The notes under the pieces: model-generated | Database searches by the model: none | What the model was told of the DNA's origin: nothing | The model's input: only the letters and a program-made list of their open reading frames with translations | From: Nymphalis io | Taxonomy: Eukaryota; Arthropoda; Insecta; Lepidoptera; Nymphalidae | Assembly: GCF_905147045.1 (NCBI RefSeq) | Contig: NC_065907.1 | Location: 930,001 to 994,000, forward strand | Reading direction: 5' to 3' | DNA length: 64,000 nt | Program-made: the position numbers and the translations under genes | In this document: in pieces, positions 43,101-48,900 of the stretch | Numbering within the stretch: position 1 is the stretch's first letter | Layout of the letters: every line of letters starts with the position of its first letter

Positions 43101-43762
43101 AAAATTTTTAGTAGCAGCCCGGAGTCTGGAAGTTGGAAGTGTGTACACTCCCGTGCCTTGGAAAACACGTAAAGCTGTTGCTCCTGCGCCTGAACTCTTT
43201 CTGGTCGTGTCAGATTGCTATCCCATCGAATTATGAGAGTAAGGGAATAGAGAATGCACCTGTGTTTTCGCACACATTTGTGCACTATAATATCTCCTGT
43301 AGTTGGCTAATCGCTCTTGAGATTGGCCGCAGTGGCCAAAATCGGTCTGGAGGACATTATTATTATAAGAGGTTAATTTAAAAAGCTAATTTCTTTTAAT
43401 AATACAAGAAGGTGGATGGGCAGACTGGTCACCTTATGGTTAATGAGCACCATCATGCATAGACATTGGTACTTTAAGAAGTATTAACCATTCCTTACTT
43501 TGTCAATGCACCGCCAACCTTAGGATGGTGATAAAGATAGATGTAATGTTCTTTGTGCTTGTAGTTACATTCAAAGATCTATTAATCAAGAACATTTTGT
43601 TAGGCATATTAAAGCAGAGCTTAGCAAATCGCATAGAATCTAATATTCATGTTTATATTATGGTGACCTAAAACAAAATTATAAGCAGTTATCACAATTA
43701 TTTAATTATGAACACATTTCACTTACAAGTCCTGCAGCACTCTTGTTATTTTCTTTATCCAT
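30779..43762 (-). CDS. mcph1: mcph1 (microcephalin homologue), whole gene model
   Basis: Nine exons with GT-AG introns and matching phases join into 607 codons; a tenth exon (38172-39021) is split by a LINE. Microcephalin is a BRCT protein acting on chromosome condensation (condensin II restraint), the DNA-damage response and centrosomes. Three BRCT domains are visible: BRCT1 at about 81-165 (VVLVDVG, THLVW, Trp149 in SPLWVEA), BRCT2 at about 288-480 (RVVLTGM, TTHVLMG, RTVNALLGAVRGC, Trp469), and BRCT3 at about 515-600 (LLTLCGA, Trp578 in SKWVFDSI). The RT-N-LLG-RGC block and the three-BRCT order identify the family rather than TOPBP1 or PAX-interacting proteins. Residues 3-5 are KEN, a possible APC/C degron. 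Unusual points are a 120-residue insert within BRCT2 and very GC-rich exons 4 and 7. Residue numbers assume the split exon is skipped. Confidence 0.9.
31300..31914 (-). CDS. mcph1: mcph1 exon with split BRCT2
   Basis: The acceptor tttcag|GTGTTAACG and donor CCCAG|gtttgc bound 205 codons in phase 0 at both ends. It starts VLTGMSRGERREIWEAI (the first strand and helix of BRCT2) and reaches TTHVLMG. A 120-residue low-complexity, Asn/Thr-rich stretch with Cys pairs (MCQNC, CSC) follows. The exon then returns to BRCT2 at RTVNALLGAVRGC ... VAQWARDS. The longer open frame upstream (to 31956) is intron read-through. Confidence 0.92.
32043..32161 (-). CDS. mcph1: mcph1 GC-rich exon before BRCT2
   Basis: The donor GGGTC|gtaagt at 32042 is strong. 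The acceptor ccaatag|CTACC is weaker in its pyrimidine tract. In phase 1 the exon reads an Arg/Gly/Ala-rich 40 residues (TNKPRGRRQLARAE...) ending DGAPRV, which joins the next exon to give RVVLTGM, a classical BRCT start. GC content is far above that of neighbouring exons. Confidence 0.78.
32162..32213. other. mcph1 intron 3' end
   Basis: Short AT-rich intronic piece between the GC-rich exon and a SINE M insertion. Confidence 0.4.
32214..32510 (+). repeat. SINE family M (Metulj-like), full length
   Basis: The head 'gccgagatggtccagtggta', with tRNA-Lys-like order but a damaged anticodon region, is followed by 'cgtgaggaaacctgcatgtg', 'gcattggagcagcgtggtga' and 'ggccttagctcagtagtggg'. It lies in an mcph1 intron, antisense to the gene. 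Confidence 0.85.
32714..35870 (-). mobile_element. Full-length RTE-clade LINE with TSD
   Basis: This 3157-bp element is flanked by the exact 9-bp duplication gacagtact at 32705-32713 and 35871-35879. Its 5' end (tggagtacc on the minus strand) coincides with the 5' terminus found in the rearranged copy at 37876, showing it is not truncated. It holds one long intact frame and a short 3' end (ttgataagtata). It sits in an mcph1 intron in the same orientation as the gene. Confidence 0.9.
32722..35784 (-). CDS. RTE endonuclease-reverse transcriptase, intact
   Basis: An uninterrupted 1020-codon frame from ATG 35784 to TGA. Residues 1-78 are Pro/Gly-rich. An apurinic-type endonuclease follows from about 80 (Asn85 in MATYNG, Glu114 in LSEVR, GDFN 220-223, SDH 312-314). 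The reverse transcriptase spans about 535-830 (FVDYEKAFD with Asp667, GVRQGDVISP, catalytic FADD 765-768). The C-terminal region ends VLEWRPRIGKRSVGRPPARW. Domain order, length and the absence of a first ORF fit the RTE clade. The product would nick DNA and copy element RNA at the break. The lack of any stop or frameshift suggests recent and possibly continuing activity, which also makes the element a candidate donor of the fragments at 6949, 28340 and 37643. Confidence 0.95.
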   Translation of the reverse strand: MGSSVPPPINILPPTALANTPAQRGEYGQTPPLMADAPKKRPPVTGKPARPDQGSGRGIGRAGGAKNHRFTAGYRIKRLKMATYNGRSMRLDHHLAELEVELSHINWHILGLSEVRRQGEDTITLESGNLLYFREGDNLSQGGVGFLVKKDLISSIVEISSVSNRVAYLVLKLSDRYSLKVVQVYAPTSTYSDDVVEAMYEDIAKALNDTSRAHYNVVMGDFNAKVGVQDSGESKVGPYGLGCRNHRGQMLVNFLEAQGLFLMNSFFQKKPQRRWTWRSPDNVTRNEIDFIISNKRHIFRDVSVINRFNTGSDHRLVRATLNINLKAERSRMIRSTLRPTMLQAAQGSEKFQMELQNQFTALETISSIDERTDTLVKILQNTSRKCFPPQRRDNAPKLSAETLELMRKRRELPSFLSDKALNRTIKTLTRRDLRRSNTRAIKAAIEQNRGSKVFARKFGRPRLTKLKTENGGVVTSRPEIVGEVERFYGQLFSSRSDKPVEISIDDQRAPLMRHYSEELPVVDQGEIRAALEQLKNNKAPGDDGITTELLKAGGTPVLKELASLFNSVIQHGKTPETWSGSEVVLLFKKGDKTLLKNYRPISLLSHVYKLFSRVVTNRLARRLDEFQPPEQAGFRSGYSTVDHIHTVRQIVQKTEEYNQPLCMAFVDYEKAFDSIETWAVLDSLQRCHIDWRYIEVLRCLYNAATMTVHIQDCKTKAIQLRRGVRQGDVISPKLFTNALEDVFKTLDWTRYGVNVNGEYISHLRFADDIVIIAESLEQLTEMLRSLGESSRCVGLGMNLDKTKVMFNRHVVPGPIYVEGKPLEVVSEYTYLGQIIQVGRNNFEKEADRRIRLGWAAFGNLRQVLKSSIPQCLKTKVFNQCVLPAMTYGAETWTLTAGLVHKFKVAQRAMERAMLGVSLKDKIRNEIIRKRTGVTDIACKISRLKWQWAGHVCRRTDGRWSRRVLEWRPRIGKRSVGRPPARWTDDLKKVAGTNWMRKAEDRELWRTLGEAYVQQWTTIGC
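35890..36065 (+). repeat. SINE-like family A, 3' part
   Basis: It starts at 'accagattgaagggtgagt' and ends 'cctatattgtaaaaaaa', in an mcph1 intron next to the RTE insertion. Confidence 0.75.
36156..36287 (-). CDS. mcph1: mcph1 exon, basic linker
   Basis: The acceptor ttttcag|ATGCCG and donor TCGG|gtaatt bound 132 nt in phase 1 at both ends. It reads DAETRVNTAPRRALPAS... PTKSKRKLFTQKEADINSADESG, a basic and polar linker between BRCT1 and BRCT2 with a possible nuclear-localisation cluster (KSKRK). Confidence 0.85.
36640..36695. repeat. GT/GC microsatellite
   Basis: An interrupted (GT)n run within an mcph1 intron. Confidence 0.9.
37020..37125 (+). repeat. Helitron-like repeat fragment (H)
   Basis: The series 'aaagggtccacctctgtctg', 'aactgcttaacggattttca' and 'caccaatggatggagtgatt' is characteristic of common lepidopteran interspersed repeats. 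The class is uncertain. Confidence 0.4.
37134..37446 (-). repeat. SINE family M (Metulj-like), full length
   Basis: Antisense copy from 'taacagcctgtaaatgtccc' to 'cgggccatctcggctta', complete from head to tail, in an mcph1 intron and in the gene's own orientation. Confidence 0.88.
37643..38046. mobile_element. RTE LINE copy with inverted 5' segment
   Basis: Bases 37643-37874 hold the 3' end of the RTE element on the minus strand, with an (attg)n-type tail and a 46-bp internal deletion relative to 32890-32960. From 37876 the extreme 5' end of the same element follows in the opposite (plus) orientation (tggagtacc ... gggcaaac). About 2.8 kb of the middle is absent. The arrangement fits the 5' inversions produced by twin priming. 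Confidence 0.85.
38256..38970 (+). mobile_element. LINE E, 5'-truncated, inside an mcph1 exon
   Basis: A 715-bp insertion in sense orientation on the plus strand (antisense to mcph1), ending 'ggcgatataaaaaaaaaaaa'. The flanks tagacgtgttgt (38244-38255) and tagatgtgtcgt (38971-38982) match at 10 of 12 positions, both differences being transitions, so this is a slightly aged target duplication. Related 3' ends occur at 18198, 22396, 45037 and 46507. Confidence 0.85.
38262..38858 (+). CDS. LINE E reverse transcriptase C-terminal part
   Basis: A 198-codon open frame encoding the thumb and C-terminal region of a jockey/CR1-like LINE protein: LSPRDYIEAVIKTASRKLG, QLCLLYKTQVRSCVEYCSHLWDG, LDRLQRRAVRIIGD, CRTSKKWNSLPAHVFPSSYN and GSFKRGVKRHL. 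The catalytic FADD and the endonuclease are missing through 5' truncation. The clade assignment is from remembered family features and is uncertain. Confidence 0.8.
   Translation: MGIDVRCDLSPRDYIEAVIKTASRKLGVLNKVRRFFTPQQLCLLYKTQVRSCVEYCSHLWDGSAKYLLEALDRLQRRAVRIIGDVKVTNTLEPLQSRREIAALSAFYRLYHGECSEELFSLIPASPFLLKSTRAGSRCHRLTVTSIPSRTKKFSNSFLCRTSKKWNSLPAHVFPSSYNPGSFKRGVKRHLAGRQGEGG
39110..39190. repeat. T-rich tandem repeat, about 22-bp unit
   Basis: About three to four copies of a unit like 'taacgttcttttttttatta' in an mcph1 intron. Confidence 0.75.
39264..39516 (-). repeat. SINE family T, full length
   Basis: Antisense copy from 'atcctgggacattattcaca' to 'tatctaccaaccacgcaaac', in an mcph1 intron. 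Confidence 0.85.
39670..39736 (-). CDS. mcph1: mcph1 exon 5
   Basis: The acceptor tttgcag|AAAAAAGCC and donor ACAAAG|gtattt bound 67 nt (phase 0 in, phase 1 out), reading KKAEQENISLQNLLSDSVESDK. It is a short linker exon after BRCT1. Phase and position fit both neighbours. Confidence 0.8.
40211..40511 (+). repeat. SINE-like family A, full length
   Basis: A nearly consensus sense copy, 'ggtggtagggctttgtgcaa' to 'ttcctattctataaaaaa', 38 bp from an mcph1 exon. Confidence 0.9.
40550..40719 (-). CDS. mcph1: mcph1 exon 4 (end of BRCT1)
   Basis: The acceptor gttgaag|GCGGCGG and donor CTGCTG|gtagac bound 170 nt (phase 1 in, phase 0 out). It reads GGRAVRARARALAAAVVSPLWVEACAAAG..., with the BRCT1 signature Trp149. 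It is extremely GC-rich, with a CG-alternating run. Confidence 0.85.
40772..41072 (+). repeat. SINE family M (Metulj-like), full length
   Basis: The tRNA-Lys-like head 'gaccgagatggcccagtggt' with 'gagtcttaaccgatgatcgt' and B-box 'gggttcaaacccg' is followed by the complete body to 'ggccagcagtggggcat'. Confidence 0.9.
41306..41459 (-). CDS. mcph1: mcph1 exon 3 (BRCT1)
   Basis: The acceptor ctttacag|TATGCTG and donor TCAAG|gtaaaa bound 154 nt (phase 0 in, phase 1 out). It encodes YAVSEVLRGTVVLVDVGSE ... LTALGASVV ... VTHLVWCQ, the first part of BRCT1 with the typical THLV strand. Confidence 0.92.
41709..42001 (-). repeat. SINE-like family A, full length
   Basis: A near-consensus antisense copy, 'ttttatagaataggaaggcg' to 'gcacaaagctctaccaccag', in an mcph1 intron. 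Confidence 0.9.
42002..42480. other. mcph1 intron, AT-rich
   Basis: Nothing beyond AT-rich intronic sequence was recognised. Confidence 0.4.
42481..42508. repeat. (TA)n microsatellite
   Basis: A run of alternating T and A in an mcph1 intron. Confidence 0.9.
42691..42882 (-). CDS. mcph1: mcph1 exon 2
   Basis: The acceptor atttcag|AGACGC and donor TCAAAT|gtaagt bound 192 nt, phase 0 at both ends. It reads RRSAIVERLRLREEWSALKE, then a polar stretch ending KINEESN. The domain content is unknown. It is unusual that BRCT1 starts only at about residue 81, since microcephalins usually begin near the BRCT1 domain. Confidence 0.82.
42994..43370 (+). repeat. SINE family D, full length
   Basis: A complete sense copy: 'gactgcctcgttggtctagt', B-box-like 'gggttaaattccc', body 'ctcccgtgccttgg', end 'aaaatcggtctggaggacat'. 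It lies in mcph1 intron 1. Confidence 0.88.
43403..43572 (-). repeat. SINE-like family A, diverged
   Basis: Antisense order 'ggtggatgggcagactggtc', 'cattggtactttaagaa', 'ccgccaaccttagg', 'tgtgcttgtagttacatt'. Confidence 0.65.
43727..43762 (-). CDS. mcph1: mcph1 exon 1 (start codon)
   Basis: ATG at 43762-43760, twelve codons MDKENNKSAAGL, then the strong donor CTT|gtaagt in phase 0, matching exon 2. KEN at residues 3-5 is the consensus of an APC/C recognition box. The upstream sequence has stops and no better ATG. Confidence 0.8.
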
Positions 43763-45036
43763 ACTATCAACAAATATTTATAGTAAAAAAAATACATTTA
43801 GTAAAACAATTTTATTATATTATAAAGCACTAAACAACGTCATATAAAGGTTAATAATATGGAAAATTCATTTAAAAAATGTAAACTTGATTGTTTTTCA
43901 AAATTATAACAGATAATCGAGTATCGACAAGTCACAACAGGTTTGAGTCCCTCGTATAATTTGTTTACGCAACGCAATGCATATATGCAACTGTAAATAA
44001 GCAAGTGACAAATGACGTTTGACAGTATTAGTACTGTTTGTCAAATTTAAAAGTTATCGATAAAAGCCGATACTCGCTGATAGACAGAAATAAAAAACCA
44101 ATACTATGCCTATCGGTAAATAATTAAAATATAATAAATGGGATAAAATTATACTTTTTTTTTTAAATAAAATACATTGTTTATAATGTTATATTCTTAA
44201 AATATAAGATAAGATTGAAAAACATGTGAAAAGAATAATAATTATTACGAATTATAAAAAAAAGTAGTATTTCTAATGTTTCTTTTTGATAATCATCACT
44301 TAATAAATTATAAAACCTAATTTATATTAAGCATATATTTACTTATACTATTTGTATAAATACTATGTTCTGAATAATCATGCAGTTACGCAGTATAAAT
44401 ATAAAATTGAATAGAAGTTGAAGAAGTATGGCCAAAGATTTAATTCAGTAAATAATTTAAGATATATATCGATAATCGCGTTTTAAATGCAAATCACTAT
44501 GTTCAGTCGTCAACTGATATAAAATGTTATGCTAATGTCATCAAAATAATCGGATACATTGTCGAGCAAATTAAATTTGAATTATAATAGTATATTACTT
44601 AAAAAATAATCACGAAATTATTTAAAAATTAATAGCTAGCTCAATTAATTTATTAGAAACACAAAGTACAAATAGTACATTCTGATTTTTATTTTTATTA
44701 ATATTATGTTGTATTTACTGCATCTTAATGTATCGATATTATATTAAAAAATTACTTAAGTTATCGTAATGCCAATATCAATGTTTTAAGTTTATTAATC
44801 ATTTATATTACATAGTAATTCAATACTATTTGGTGATGGAGCTGGAACGAACATAAATTAACACATCCCTTTATTATTAAAATTTTATATTTATTTTAAT
44901 TAGTAGGCCTAAAATCAAAGTATTATTTATGAATTTAACTATTAATAACAAATTAATTGGATACTTTAGATCGTGTTTGTTTTAAAAACAGTTTTGCTGA
45001 AATCAAACCACCTGCTAATTTATATTTGGTGTAATC
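43763..45036. other. Spacer between mcph1 and BBS5, mcph1 promoter side
   Basis: AT-rich unique DNA. The first 400 bases upstream of the mcph1 ATG include TATCGATA motifs and related 'gagtatcgac' and 'cctatcggtaa' sites. No coding exon was seen. Confidence 0.4.
44055..44062. promoter_or_regulatory. DRE-type motif TATCGATA upstream of mcph1
   Basis: The perfect 8-bp DRE palindrome lies 293 bases upstream of the mcph1 ATG. In Drosophila, DREF binds this motif in promoters of replication and cell-cycle genes. Function here is inferred; further copies occur at 44467-44474 and 55479-55486. Confidence 0.4.
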
Positions 45037-45122
45037 TTTTTTTTTAAATATTTGCCGGGAAGGCAAATGAAGCCACTCCATCTGATAGTAAGTGGTAGTA
45101 GAGTCCAAACGCGGCGACGGAA
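45037..45122 (-). repeat. LINE E, extreme 3' end
   Basis: It has poly-T, 'gccgggaaggcaaatga', 'gtaagtggtagtagagtcca' and 'gcggcgacgg': the last 85 bp of LINE E on the minus strand. Confidence 0.7.
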
Positions 45123-45416
45123 TATAATCGAGAAGGAATATAGAAATATCATTAATGTCAATGAAAAATGCAAATATTTAAGACATGATTCTTTTTTATA
45201 CAATTTATAAACTTGTATGAGTAACTATTACTTTTGCTTTTCTTTTTCTAGCACACTTAAAAGAAAGCGAAGATATACAAATAAAATAAATGTTATGTAC
45301 AATTCATGTCCTGACGAATGATTTAAAATATAGTGCAAAAACCCACACCTAAGTATAACAATTTCATAAATAATTGGGAAATAAAGATATATATATATAC
45401 ACAGTGAAAATTCAGT

Positions 45417-45422
45417 TTTATT
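45417..45422 (-). terminator. Candidate BBS5 polyadenylation signal AATAAA
   Basis: The first canonical AATAAA on the minus strand after the BBS5 stop is here, about 337 bases downstream. If used, the SINE A copy at 45440-45712 would be part of the BBS5 3' UTR. Confidence 0.4.
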
Positions 45423-45439
45423 ATCTACTCTTATAAATA

Positions 45440-45712
45440 CCATTGGTAGAGCTTTGTGTAAGCTCGTCTGGGTAGGTACTCATCAGATATTCTACCGCAA
45501 AACAGCAGTACTTGGTATTGTTGTGTTCCGGTTTGAAGGGTGAGTGAGCATGTGTAATTACAGGCACAAGGGACATAACATCTTAGTTCCCAAGGTTGGT
45601 GGCGCATTGGTGATGTAAGCGATGGTTAACATTTCTTACAATGCCTATGGGTGTTGGTAACCACTTACCATCAGGTGGCCCATATGCTCGTCCGCCTTCC
45701 TATTCTATAAAA
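45440..45712 (+). repeat. SINE-like family A, full length
   Basis: A near-consensus sense copy ending 'cctattctataaaaaaa', 46 bases downstream of the BBS5 stop codon and antisense to BBS5. Confidence 0.9.
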
Positions 45713-45758
45713 AAAATCCAAGTGTTGGTTTGTCAGTTGTAATACGTATTATGTAAAC

Positions 45759-45977
45759 TTAAGATGAGGTTTGAACTTCGAAAAGGCTTTTTAACGTAAA
45801 GCCATGTTTCAAAGGCTCAATTGCTAAGCCTAAGTACGGGCTATAGATAGGTTGTATGTCAGAATCTTGACTGTTATGCGCTTGTTGTGATGCCAAATAT
45901 AAGCTTGGTCCCATTTCACCGCGAGGTTCGCCGATTTCTTCCAACTCTTCTATGAAATCATGTGATGGCTTGACGAC
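45759..45977 (-). CDS. BBS5: BBS5 exon 7 (stop)
   Basis: The acceptor ttcaag|GTCGTC is phase 0. It encodes residues 275-346, then TAA. The conserved end YLGLAIEPLKHGFTLKSLFEV fixes the family. Confidence 0.95.
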   Translation of the reverse strand, partial: VVKPSHDFIEELEEIGEPRGEMGPSLYLASQQAHNSQDSDIQPIYSPYLGLAIEPLKHGFTLKSLFEVQTSS

Positions 45978-48900
45978 CTTGAAAAAAATACCATTACTAC
46001 ACAATAATTCTTAAAGATTTACGGCACTACTACTAAGGTACACTAAACGAAGTTCTGTAACTTATGGAAATTGAAAGTCAGTAACTAAAAATACAAAACA
46101 ATGGGTAATGTATATTTATAGGTTATTCGAAATTTAATAGTTGTGTTTTTGCGTTCTTTTTTTAATTTTGCAGATTGCTTCATCCTATCACCTATCTAAT
46201 ATATATGCATAACCAATAAGTAATAAGCTGCTACGGCTTAGAATCTTATCAGTGCCCTATTGTTATTGCCCTATTGATCGTAAGTATGCTGTTTGGGTGT
46301 TATTGTTTAATGATATACCATATTAATTCACTGTATATTCGCTCAGTTAAGACAGCCATATTTTGCAAATAATTATAGAGTGTAAAAGCATAAATAAATA
46401 TAGACGAAAGAATAAATGAGACATGAACGTCCAAAGCACGACTAAAGCTTACACTGTAGTGTTTAGTAGCTTATTTTCTTTAATCGGAACACATTATATT
46501 CTTTAAATTTTTTTTTTATATGCGCCGGGATGGCAAATGACTCTACTCCACCTGATGGTAAGTGGTAGTAGAGTCCAAACGCGACGACGGCCAGTACAGT
46601 CGGGAAGAATGTTCTGTACTAGCCGTCCCCGCCTTGCCGGCCCGCAAGATTCCTCTTCACGCCTCGTTTGAAGGAACCCGGGTTGTAAGAGGAGGGGAAC
46701 ACGTGAGCTGGCAAGGAATTCCATTTTTTGGAAGTGCGACAAAGAAAGGAGTTACCAAATTTCTTTGTGCGCGATGGAATTGATATCACAGTTAGGCTTT
46801 GACATCGAGAATCAGCTCGCGTGGACTTAAGAAGCAGGAATTAGAGAGAATAATTCCTCAGAGCACTCGCCGTGATACAGTCGATAGAAAGCGCTCAGTG
46901 CTGCTATCTCGCGACGTATTATTTATTATTATAATATATAAATAAAACCATTATTCATTAACTTCTGCCAAATTACCTCAGTTCCCCAGTTCATTTCAAC
47001 ACCAAACACTGGCTTGTCAGTGTACGCTTGGTGTAATGTCTGAAGCTCAGTAAGTAACGGTCGAAGTTTCTCTTTTGGATCAGCTCGGAATCCCAGCACA
47101 TAACCGCCAGATGTAGCTCGGATTATGATGACCAATGCTTCGCCAAATTTTGACTCTCGGATCGCAATCTGATTATGTTCAAGATTGTATTAACATTAGT
47201 ATTGCATTTTATCAGAATGCATCTCCTTTTTTAACAATATATAACAAGTATTTTTGTACATCAAAATCAAGAACTTTATAACGCCGGTTTGCGTGGTTGG
47301 TGGATACTTGCCTTTCACACCGAAGGTTGTGGGTTCGATTCCCACCCAGGACAGATATTTGTGTGCATGAACATTTCTGTTTGTCCTGAATCTGGGTGTA
47401 ATTATCTATATAAGTATGTATTTACAAAAGAAACATAGTATATGTAGTATGTCTGGTTTCCATAGCACAAGCTCTGCTGAATTTGGGATCAGGTGGCCGT
47501 GTATGAAACATGTCCCAGGATAGTATATTATATTATATACTAGCTGCTCTAGGCGGCTTGACTCAAGCTACTATTCCATATCCTTAGGTCGTAGGTATTT
47601 TATACAGTCTAATAATCTTTGTCAATAAGCCCAAGTGATCACGAAGTCGTTTTAATTAACGCCGCGGTTGCGGGCCCGTGGCTTCTGTAGAATGCAGATA
47701 AGTATGTAAAAAAATTGAATACATATCATGACGCGTTTTACGCTTGCAATGTGTGCGATTGTTTGCGGGTCCCGCTGCACCGGCGGGCAACTAGTGGAAC
47801 CACGCTGGTTGTGGTGGGGTTCGCTCTCGCGCTTTGCGATTTTGTAAAACCGCTTGTCTTGCGATAATCGCCCGCCAAGTTTGCGGGCAACCGCAACAGC
47901 GACGTCCGCATTAACCGAACAGAACTTCAGCCTCGTCAGTTTAGAAATAAAACAGCTGTTCCTCCACTGCGACGGGCGCGGGTGAAAATCGCTCTGTAAG
48001 TTCTTACCTAAGTAGGTATAAATCAACCGCAAAATATATTTTAAAATAGGACTGTTGCATCTGGTCTAAGCTCGTCAGTTGATAGACACGCAAATTAAAT
48101 GAACTTGTGGTAACATAATATATACATATGCAGGAAAATATACATAAGCCTTATAATAATAAATGCTATATAATAACATATATATATAAAAAGACTTACA
48201 CTTTCAATAGTTATATACGGCATCGATATGTTAAAAGCGTCGTTAATGTCTGCATACCAGACAATTCTCACGTTGCTAACTATCATCGTTCCCAAGTTAC
48301 CAGATTCGCTGGAAAGGTTCCAAATACCTGACTCATTGAGGCTAATCTAAAAGAAATAATATCAATTTTATAAAATTCTTATATATGTCGGCGAAGTATG
48401 CGAGATACACACTTTGATGGAGTATAAATGTCGAGCTGGCAACACTCACTTTAGTGCTAGTCGTCGTGTTAACAGTAAGTAAGAAACATTTTTTTTTTTA
48501 ATATAAAAAATAAAAGAAAGTGGACGATCAAATGGGCCACCCGATGACAAATGGTCACCGCCGCCCGCGATGTAAGAAATATTGTCAACGCAACTTACGT
48601 ATAGCGACTCATTGCTATAATTATCCCTGCTCATATAATTACAACTTTGCGGCCTGTTCCTAAAAGGACCAATATCAACAACCCTTAATTTGGTAATCAG
48701 TACAGAAACAATGAATTGATATTTCTCGATTAATATAACATATATCTTATTGCGTTATGATGTTGGTATTATAAAAACAAATTGCTATTTTAAGCTTATG
48801 GCGATTTGTAAAAAAAAATATTATATTTTAAATTATTTGGCATGTGGCAAGACGTGATTTACATTTTGTTCTAAAGTGAACTTTAGCCCTTTTAGCACCA

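Noticed and set aside
47652..48032. 126-codon minus-strand open frame in the BBS5 intron
   Set aside because: No splice borders, no recognisable domain and phase incompatible with BBS5; probably GC-driven.
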